Part shown: piece by piece, positions 24,929 to 34,693 of the stretch | Position numbering within the stretch: the first letter of the stretch is position 1 | Layout of the letters: every line of letters starts with the position of its first letter | Assembly (NCBI GenBank): GCA_904419775.1 | Contig: CAJFSX010000012.1 | Span: forward strand, 1-34,693 | Source of the DNA: Candidatus Pararuminococcus gallinarum | GTDB lineage: Bacteria; Bacillota; Clostridia; Oscillospirales; Ruminococcaceae | Reading direction: 5' to 3' | Length of the DNA: 34,693 nucleotides | Program-made: the position numbers and the translations under genes | Notes under the pieces: model-generated | What the model was told of the DNA's origin: nothing | The model's database searches: none | Seen by the model: only the letters and a program-made list of their open reading frames with translations

Positions 24929-24942
24929 AAAGGAGAGTTGAG

Positions 24943-25167
24943 ATGGAAAAACATGAAATACAGATTGACACCCCCTTTATCCGGCTGGACCAGATGCTGA
25001 AGTTCTGCGGCCTGGCGGAGACAGGCGGCCACGCCAAGGAGATTGTGGAGGAGGGTGTCTGCAAGGTCAACGGAGCCATCTGCATCCAGCGGGGGAAGAA
25101 GCTCTTCCCCGGGGATACCCTGCAGGTGGATGATATCTTGATCGAGGTCACAGGTTTTGAGGATTGA
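24943..25167 (+). CDS. yaaA: S4-domain RNA-binding protein YaaA (RlbA)
   Basis: A 74-residue S4-like protein: TPFIRLDQMLKFCGLAETGGHAKEIVEEGVCKVNG is the S4 RNA-binding fold, and the C-terminus is DDILIEV. Its position between dnaN and recF is conserved in Firmicutes. It is a small RNA- or ribosome-associated protein of uncertain role. AAAGGAG supports the ATG. recF starts within its last codons. Confidence 0.9.
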   Translation: MEKHEIQIDTPFIRLDQMLKFCGLAETGGHAKEIVEEGVCKVNGAICIQRGKKLFPGDTLQVDDILIEVTGFED

Positions 25168-26326
25168 AAGGCTGTCATTAAAAAACTACCGCAATTTAGA
25201 GGATACCCAGGTATCCTTTTCCCCGGGGGTCAATCTCATCTGCGGGGACAACGGCCAGGGAAAAACCAACCTGATCGAAGCCATCTGGCTGCTCACCGGC
25301 GCCAGGAGCTTCCGGGGCAGCAGGGACGGGGACTTGATCCGGTTTGGGGAGGAAAGGGCTTGTATTGAAGCCGCCTTCTTCGGCCAGATGCGGGAGCAGT
25401 CCATCTCCATCCAGCTGGGCCCCAAGCGGCAGAGCGCCTTAAACGGGGTAGCGGTCTCCTCCCACGGGGAGCTGGCTGAAGCCTTCGGCGCTGTGGTATT
25501 TTCCCCGGTCCATCTGGAGATTGTCAAGGACGGCCCGGACAAACGCCGGAAATTCCTGGACACGGCCATCGGCCAGATCAAAGAGCGGTATCAAAAATAC
25601 ATGCAAAACTACAACCGCATCCTCCTCCAGCGCAACACCCTGCTCAAGGATGTCCAGGCCCACGGGGAGCTTCTCCCCCTGCTGGAGGTATATGACGAGC
25701 ATCTGTCCCAGACGGCGGCTGTCATTACGGTGATGCGCAGAAGCTATATTGAAAAGCTCAAAGACCATGCCACCGCCTTCTACCGGGAGATTTCCGGCGG
25801 GCGGGAGGATTTTTCCCTCCGGTACCAGTGCAGCCTGGGCCGGGAGATCCAGGGCCTGGACGGCCCGGCGCTGAAAGACGCCTATCAGAAGGCGCTGGAG
25901 GAGAGCCGGGAAAACGATATGACCTATAAAACGACCTCCGTCGGCCCCCACCGGGACGACCTGGAGATCACCTTAAACGGACTTTCCGCCCGAAGCTTTG
26001 GCAGCCAGGGCCAGCAGCGCAGCTGTGTGCTGGCTTTAAAGCTCAGCGAGGGGCAGATCCTCCGGGAGGTGCTGGACGACACGCCGGTGATCCTGCTGGA
26101 CGATGTGCTAAGCGAGCTGGACGCCAAGCGCCAGGCCTATCTGCTGGGGGAGATGGCGGGGATGCAGGTGTTTATCACCTGCTGTGACCGGCATATCCGG
26201 GAGGATCTGGAAAAAGGGCTCCTTTTCTCCATTGAAAAGGGCCGGCTCACCCAGGAGGAAACCAAGGAAAAGGAGGAATCCCATGTATCTGCATCTGGGA
26301 CAGGACACGGTGGTCAAGCTCAGTGA
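25157..26326 (+). CDS. recF: DNA replication and repair protein RecF
   Basis: A 389-residue SMC-like ATPase that loads RecA at gaps with RecO and RecR. Walker A GDNGQGKTNLIEAI (about 31-44), signature SFGSQGQQRSCVLALKL and Walker B VILLDDVLSELD are present. I take TTG 25157 as the start, giving the standard MRIERLSLKNYRN N-terminus and overlapping yaaA by 11 bp; GAGG precedes it. The C-terminal tail (from about 370) is a low-complexity stretch that overlaps remB by 44 bp. Confidence 0.95.
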   Translation: MRIERLSLKNYRNLEDTQVSFSPGVNLICGDNGQGKTNLIEAIWLLTGARSFRGSRDGDLIRFGEERACIEAAFFGQMREQSISIQLGPKRQSALNGVAVSSHGELAEAFGAVVFSPVHLEIVKDGPDKRRKFLDTAIGQIKERYQKYMQNYNRILLQRNTLLKDVQAHGELLPLLEVYDEHLSQTAAVITVMRRSYIEKLKDHATAFYREISGGREDFSLRYQCSLGREIQGLDGPALKDAYQKALEESRENDMTYKTTSVGPHRDDLEITLNGLSARSFGSQGQQRSCVLALKLSEGQILREVLDDTPVILLDDVLSELDAKRQAYLLGEMAGMQVFITCCDRHIREDLEKGLLFSIEKGRLTQEETKEKEESHVSASGTGHGGQAQ

Positions 26327-26552
26327 GGTGGTGGCCATCTTTGATTTGGAAAACGCCTCCATCGCCAAGGCCACCAAGCGGTATCTGGCTTTGGCCCAGA
26401 AACAGGGCCTGGTGGTCAACGTATCCACAGAGCTTCCCAAATCCTTTGTGGTCTGTGTGGATGAGAAGGGGAAAAACACCGTGTATATCTCCCAAATCTC
26501 CTCCGCCACCCTAAAAAAGAGAACCAATTTCGTCAAAGAAATTTCTATATAG
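26283..26552 (+). CDS. remB: Extracellular matrix regulator RemB (DUF370, YaaB)
   Basis: An 89-residue DUF370 protein: MYLHLGQDTVVKLSEVVAIFDLEN and LPKSFVVCVDEKG. In Bacillus the RemA/RemB family influences biofilm-matrix genes. The start at 26283 follows AAGGAGGAATCCC. It overlaps the 3' end of recF in another frame by 44 bp and precedes gyrB by 31 bp, so it belongs to the recF-gyrB operon. Confidence 0.9.
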   Translation: MYLHLGQDTVVKLSEVVAIFDLENASIAKATKRYLALAQKQGLVVNVSTELPKSFVVCVDEKGKNTVYISQISSATLKKRTNFVKEISI

Positions 26553-26577
26553 AGAAAAAACTGAGATACGGAGGTAA

Positions 26578-28512
<1,935 letters not shown>

Positions 28513-28552
28513 GATTTTCTTTGGAATTGTTCATCCTTTTGTTCCATAAACA

Positions 28553-28561
28553 TGATATGAT
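28553..28561 (+). promoter_or_regulatory. Extended -10 promoter before the small surface peptide
   Basis: TGATATGAT gives TG plus TATGAT (28556-28561) 28 bp before the ATG; no good -35 is visible. Confidence 0.35.
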
Positions 28562-28588
28562 AGGAAAAAAACGCAGGAGGAAAGAAAA

Positions 28589-28816
28589 ATGAAAAGAATA
28601 GCTGCAATGATGATGGTACTGATCATGATGTTTTCCATGGCAACCATGAACGCCTTCGGTATGGTGGCCATGGCTGAGCCTGTGGAGACCACCACAAGCC
28701 AGGTTAAGGATAACCCCGGCACCGGTGACAACAGCATTCTGCCCTGGGCCATCGGCGGCGGCGCCATCGCTGTGGCCGCCGCAGTAGCCGCTGTCTTCCT
28801 TGGCCGCAAAAAATAG
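28589..28816 (+). CDS. Small secreted peptide with sortase-like sorting signal
   Basis: This 75-residue protein has an N-terminal signal peptide (Met-rich hydrophobic core, predicted cleavage after AMA at about 29) and a short mature part rich in Thr and Glu. The sorting-type motif DNPGTGD is at 41-47, a hydrophobic span at 52-71, and a positive tail RKK. That order is the cell-wall sorting layout of the NPxTG type; only about 16 residues would remain between signal and anchor. GGAGGAAAG precedes the ATG. It lies between gyrB and gyrA, and the final G of its TAG stop starts a repeat hairpin. I do not recognise a named family. Confidence 0.75.
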   Translation: MKRIAAMMMVLIMMFSMATMNAFGMVAMAEPVETTTSQVKDNPGTGDNSILPWAIGGGAIAVAAAVAAVFLGRKK

Positions 28817-29519
28817 CGGGCAGTGCCCGCTTCCAGGCCGCGCTGTGGTGTCGTCCGTAACAAAAACGCGGGTGTCGCGGACAGTGGTTATGGCTAGGCC
28901 GTGAGCGCGACTTGCTCTCCGCTAGGCGTCGCAGGAGCATGGGCGGTTTCGGCGGCAGCCGACGATTTTTTGGAACATCCCGGGGGAATCCAGTGGTGTT
29001 GGCCCCCGGGATTGGGAGAAAAATCGCCGCCCATACTGCCGGGAGAGCAGCGAGCCCCATCAGGGGGATATCCAAGGGGTGCCCCCTTGGATCACTTTTG
29101 CATCCTTTTCTTGAGAGAAAAGGATGTGCCCGCGCGGCATGAGCGCAGAGCCAGCCACCTGCCGCTGGGGGGCATCACGGGCGGGCAGTGCCCGCTGCCA
29201 AACCGCGCTGTGGCGTCATTCGAGACAAAGTCGTGGGCAACGCGAACAGTGTCTCGGATAAAACTGTGGGCGCTACTTGCTGACCGCAGGTCCGCCGGCT
29301 ACCGCCGGGGGAAGCCGCGGATGGGCGCAATGGGTAACCTAGTCGCGTGAGACGCGGCGGTGTCGCGAATAAAACGCAGGGCGCGTCATCCCGCCCCGCT
29401 AGGGCCGCCAGCTACCGCTGGAGGGTATCGCGTTTATGTGTCAATCGCAACACAAGCTGCGGGCAACGCGGACAGTGGTTATGGCTAGGCCGTGAGCGCG
29501 ACCTGCCCGCCGCTAGGCG
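28816..29519 (+). repeat. Intergenic modular repeat array R11
   Basis: Full cores at about 28839-28915, 29202-29275, 29318-29390 and 29428-29505; the first and last carry the variant 3' half GGTTATGGCTAGGCCGTG. The 212-bp element L2 is embedded at 28939-29150. Hairpins include GCGGGCAGTGCCCGC (28816 and 29184), GACC-GCA-GGTC, CCGGC-TACC-GCCGG, CAGC-TACC-GCTG and CGCC-GCTA-GGCG (29508-29519), which ends 3 bp before the next ribosome site. Confidence 0.9.
28939..29150. repeat. 212-bp multi-hairpin element, copy L2
   Basis: Same structure as L1 (3089-3300) with scattered substitutions. The ATCCAAGGGG stem still pairs (CCCCTTGGAT) although its loop differs. Confidence 0.85.
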
Positions 29520-29536
29520 CTGAAAGGAGAAAAGAT

Positions 29537-30130
29537 ATGGCGGAAGAAAATGCACAGCAGAAAGCCCTTTTCACCATCCGGCAGAGGATTGATGAGCAGA
29601 CCTATGAGGACTTCAACTTCCTCATGGTGGAGGATATGGTAAAAAACAAGAAAAGGCAGGTCAAGGTGCTGGGGATCATTGAGATTGTCATCGGCGTCCT
29701 TTTTCTGCTGGTCACCCTCTTTTCCCAGGAAAGGGCCAACTGGGTCTATTCCCTGCTGGCGGCGGTGCTCATCCTGCTGGGAATTTACGGCATGCTGTTT
29801 TACCGCTATGTCTTCCCCAGCCGTCTGAAAAAGGCGGCCCAAAAACAATACGCAGGGAACCCTTATCTGCAAAATGAGGTGGAATTCCGCTTTTTTGAGG
29901 ACGCCTTCCGGGAGATCTCGGCGGAGACCGACAACACGGTGGACTGGGAGGAGGTCCAGCGGATCCTCTACACCGATCATTTGATCGTCCTGATGCTGGA
30001 AAGCCGGCGATGTGTCATCATCCCCAGAACCAGCATCCGTAACTTTGACACCGAGTTCCTCAAATACCTGGAACGGCAGATCCATCACCATGAGATCACA
30101 GCCCTCCACAAGGAATCGGCTGCCCGGTAA
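29537..30130 (+). CDS. YcxB-like membrane protein 1
   Basis: This 197-residue protein has two membrane segments at about 44-65 and 71-93. A soluble C-terminal domain (VEFRFFEDAFREISAETDNTVDWEEVQRILYTDHLIVLMLESRRCVIIPRTSI) is typical of YcxB-like proteins (PH-like fold, function unknown). AAAGGAG 7 bp before ATG 29537 decides the start; the upstream frame is repeat sequence. It is the first of three tandem paralogues, 18 bp before the second. Confidence 0.8.
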   Translation: MAEENAQQKALFTIRQRIDEQTYEDFNFLMVEDMVKNKKRQVKVLGIIEIVIGVLFLLVTLFSQERANWVYSLLAAVLILLGIYGMLFYRYVFPSRLKKAAQKQYAGNPYLQNEVEFRFFEDAFREISAETDNTVDWEEVQRILYTDHLIVLMLESRRCVIIPRTSIRNFDTEFLKYLERQIHHHEITALHKESAAR

Positions 30131-30148
30131 TAGGGCGGGAGGTAGGAT

Positions 30149-30664
30149 ATGGAGCAGTTTTCGATCGATTACCGCTTGGATGAAGAGGAGATCAGAATGA
30201 GCCTCAGTCAGGTCTGGCTGAGGCAGAAGGGCTGGAAGACGGGGATTTTCGCCCTGGTCTTTCTGCTGGCCGGCGTGGACTTTTTCTGGATCGCCAATTA
30301 TTTTGTAGGTGTAATCAGCTTGGCCGCCGCGGTAGCGGTGGTGCTGGTTCCCTTTTTCGGCATCCGGAAGTCCGCGGCTTTTTCATCGTCTCAGAAGCTC
30401 TATTACCGGCTGACCTTTGAAGAGCCTAAGATCATCGTGGATGTATCCTCCCCTTTCGGCGAGGAGCACCATCCCTATGACATCGGTTATGAAAATGTCC
30501 ATAAGATCTATGAGACCCAGGAGTTTTTTATGATCAGCGTGACAAAGGAAAAGATCATCCCCATCCCCAAGGGGGATCTGGAACCGGAGCTGCAACAGGC
30601 TGTCAGCGGTTTTTTCGCAAAGGTCTTTGGGGAGAAATACCGTGCCGCCAAGGCTGGAAAATAA
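30149..30664 (+). CDS. YcxB-like membrane protein 2
   Basis: A 171-residue paralogue. The N-terminal strand FSIDYRLDEEEIRMSLS is characteristic, followed by membrane segments at about 30-50 and 52-70, then a YcxB-like domain with LYYRLTFEEPKIIVDVSSPFGE and FFMISVTKEKIIPIPKGDL. GGGAGG precedes the ATG. Its function is unknown; the family often occurs as small multi-copy membrane proteins in Firmicutes. Confidence 0.8.
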   Translation: MEQFSIDYRLDEEEIRMSLSQVWLRQKGWKTGIFALVFLLAGVDFFWIANYFVGVISLAAAVAVVLVPFFGIRKSAAFSSSQKLYYRLTFEEPKIIVDVSSPFGEEHHPYDIGYENVHKIYETQEFFMISVTKEKIIPIPKGDLEPELQQAVSGFFAKVFGEKYRAAKAGK

Positions 30665-30688
30665 CATCACCGGCAGGAGGAAGAGCCA

Positions 30689-31453
30689 ATGGAAGAAAAA
30701 AAGGATAGGACCACAGAGGGAAACATCCCCCGGCAGGGGGAGGATTTATCGGAACAGGACAAGGAAATCCTGGCTGAAATCGACCGGGAGGACATGGATG
30801 AAATGGACAAAAAGGCCCAGGACGCCCTGGGTGCTGACGAATGGATCCATGTGGACTTTACCCTGGATTATGATACCGCTTTAGAGGGGCTCAAGCTGGC
30901 GGCCAGGATGCTGCTGGAATCCCAGCGGAGCTTACAGACCGTGGCCTTTGGCATTGTGATTATCACCTTCATCTGGCCCGCCATCTCCGGCGGCTGGCGG
31001 GATCCGGCCATCCTCATCGTAGGCATTGTCATCATCCTGGCCTGTATATACGGCATCTACGCCGCCTGGCACTTCCCCAAGGTCCACCGGCTGCAAAACG
31101 CGAGAAAGATGGCCGACGCCCAGACCCCCTGGACCATGGAGATCTTCCCCGACCATGTGATGGTGCGGGAGGGGGACGAAACCACACTGCTGGAATTTAC
31201 CAACAAGAGCTTTAAATGCTATGATTCGGGCAATGTACTGCTCTTTGTCTACAACCGGCTGGATATTATCATTGTCCCCAAGGCCGCGTTAGGGGAGCAG
31301 GAAGAGAGGGTCCGCTCCGTCCTCAAGGCAAAGCTCATGGCCAAATATATCACCATCGGCACCGGGGCGGTAAGGTTCTGGGACAAGGTGAAAAACCGGT
31401 TTGGCAAGCATCCGGGCAAGGATACAGAGAAAGAAAATAATCCCAATGGGTAA
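30689..31453 (+). CDS. YcxB-like membrane protein 3
   Basis: A 254-residue paralogue with an added acidic N-terminal region of about 50 residues (EDLSEQDKEILAEIDRED). The shared strand HVDFTLDYDTALEGLKLA, two membrane segments at about 85-102 and 108-125, and a domain with LLFVYNRLDIIIVPKAAL follow. The C-terminus is basic. GGCAGGAGG precedes the ATG. It ends 30 bp before gyrA, so gyrA is probably cotranscribed with the three YcxB genes. Confidence 0.8.
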   Translation: MEEKKDRTTEGNIPRQGEDLSEQDKEILAEIDREDMDEMDKKAQDALGADEWIHVDFTLDYDTALEGLKLAARMLLESQRSLQTVAFGIVIITFIWPAISGGWRDPAILIVGIVIILACIYGIYAAWHFPKVHRLQNARKMADAQTPWTMEIFPDHVMVREGDETTLLEFTNKSFKCYDSGNVLLFVYNRLDIIIVPKAALGEQEERVRSVLKAKLMAKYITIGTGAVRFWDKVKNRFGKHPGKDTEKENNPNG

Positions 31454-31483
31454 CGATAAAAAAGATTTAGGGTGAAAAATACT

Positions 31484-33997
<2,514 letters not shown>

Positions 33998-34003
33998 ATC
34001 CAT

Positions 34004-34036
34004 CAAAAAAGGACGCCATCCGGCGTCCTTTTTTTC
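34004..34036 (+). terminator. Terminator of gyrA
   Basis: A-run, GGACGCC/GGCGTCC stem around ATCC (34011-34028), then TTTTTTT. Confidence 0.9.
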
Positions 34037-34296
34037 ACCCCCACCTACCGGCGGGCGGCCAGCTACCGCTGGGGGACACCGCGTTGTGGTTTCAATCGCA
34101 ACAAAAATGCGTGTGTCGCGGGCGGCGAGTCGCCGCTGACAAGCCGCGTTGTAGCGCAATGGGTAACTTAGTCGCGTGTGTCGCGACGGTGGTTTTGGCT
34201 AGACCGTGGGCGCGTTGTCCCGCCGGAAGGCGGGCGTTTTGCCGCCCGCTAGGGCTGTTTGTTCATATTTATGCGGTATTTTTCAATTGTTGGATA

Positions 34297-34305
34297 TGCT
34301 ATAAT
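34297..34305 (+). promoter_or_regulatory. Isolated extended -10 element within R12
   Basis: TGCTATAAT is a perfect extended -10 in the only AT-rich stretch of the array (34260-34310), pointing right into repeats. No gene begins within the rest of the window. Confidence 0.4.
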
Positions 34306-34449
34306 ATGGACGCAACGGGCGGCCACCTACCGGTGGGCGGCGAGTCGCCGCAGCCAGACCGCACTGATGTGTCAATCATAGCTTAGTCGCGTGGGCCGCG
34401 GCAATGTTGCAAATAAAACCAAATGCGCATCATGTTGCCCGCTAGGGCC

Positions 34450-34637
34450 GTGGGCGGTTTCGGCGGAAGCCGACGATTTTTCGGAACATCCCGGGGGAAT
34501 CCAGTGGTGTTAGCCCCCGGGATTGGGAGAAAAATCGCCGCCCATACTGGCGGGAAAGCAGCGAGCTTCATTAGGGGGATATCCAAGGGGCGCTCCCTTG
34601 GATCACTTTTGCATCCTTTTCTTGAGAGAAAAGGATG
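34450..34637. repeat. 212-bp multi-hairpin element, copy L3 (truncated)
   Basis: Same as L1 and L2 but ends right after the AGAAAAGGATG arm, where a GCGGGCAGTGCCCGC hairpin replaces the last 24 bp or so. Confidence 0.85.
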
Positions 34638-34693
34638 GCGGGCAGTGCCCGCTGCCAAACCGCGCTGTGGCGTCATTCGAGACAAAGTCGTGG

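Larger units (their letters stand above)
34040..34693 (+). repeat. Intergenic modular repeat array R12
   Basis: Two full cores (about 34143-34219 and 34355-34434) and fragments; the first has the GGTTTTGGCTAGACCGTG variant half. Hairpins include GGCGGCGAGTCGCCGC at about 34120 and 34339, CAGC-TACC-GCTG, GCCC-GCTA-GGGC and GCGGGCAGTGCCCGC. Element L3 is embedded. A short AT-rich island at 34260-34310 carries a promoter-like motif. The array is cut by the right window edge. Confidence 0.88.

Overview
This window is the replication-origin neighbourhood of a Clostridia-type Firmicute of moderately high G+C. The gene complement, the 640-residue GyrB and the lack of a lipobox on YidC fit the Oscillospirales/Ruminococcaceae group, but that placement is inferred from gene style; no 16S gene is present. 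Genes diverge around an origin in the dnaA-dnaN interval at about 23.4-23.7 kb. To the right, on +, lie dnaA, dnaN, an S4-domain gene (yaaA), recF, remB, gyrB, a tiny predicted sortase substrate, three YcxB-like membrane proteins and gyrA. To the left, on -, lie rpmH, rnpA, yidD, yidC, jag, mnmE, mnmG, rsmG, then noc, parA, parB, serS, then guaB. Further left are an AroE-like dehydrogenase (+), an orphan ABC ATPase (-), a tRNA-Met/tRNA-Glu pair (+) and a two-gene PH-domain membrane operon (+).

The genes form a coherent core set: replication initiation and clamp (dnaA, dnaN, recF), topology (gyrA, gyrB), chromosome segregation and nucleoid occlusion (parA, parB, noc and three parS-like sites), tRNA maturation and modification (rnpA, mnmE, mnmG), membrane insertion (yidC, yidD, jag) and matrix-gene control (remB). 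The origin shows DnaA boxes (TTTTCCACA type), a phased CTA/ATA/CGA trinucleotide run matching a DnaA-trio, and an AT-rich unwinding stretch.

The striking feature is a dense modular intergenic repeat family. By my count about 33 full and 8 short copies of a 75-80 bp core occupy about 5.7 kb, roughly one sixth of the window. Cores alternate with 11-16 bp hairpins. The hairpin arms differ in sequence from copy to copy but still pair, while their small loops (GGTA, GCTA, GCA, or a single G) stay constant. The arrays start at or within a base of stop codons (dnaA, dnaN, the 75-aa gene), end immediately before Shine-Dalgarno sequences (mnmE, mnmG, yaaA, the first YcxB gene), and supply the C-terminal codons of YidD and of the ABC ATPase. 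A separate 212-bp multi-hairpin element is embedded in three of the arrays. Arrays are absent from promoter regions, from the segregation operon and from the functional origin segment. No transposase or other likely mobilising gene is visible in the window.
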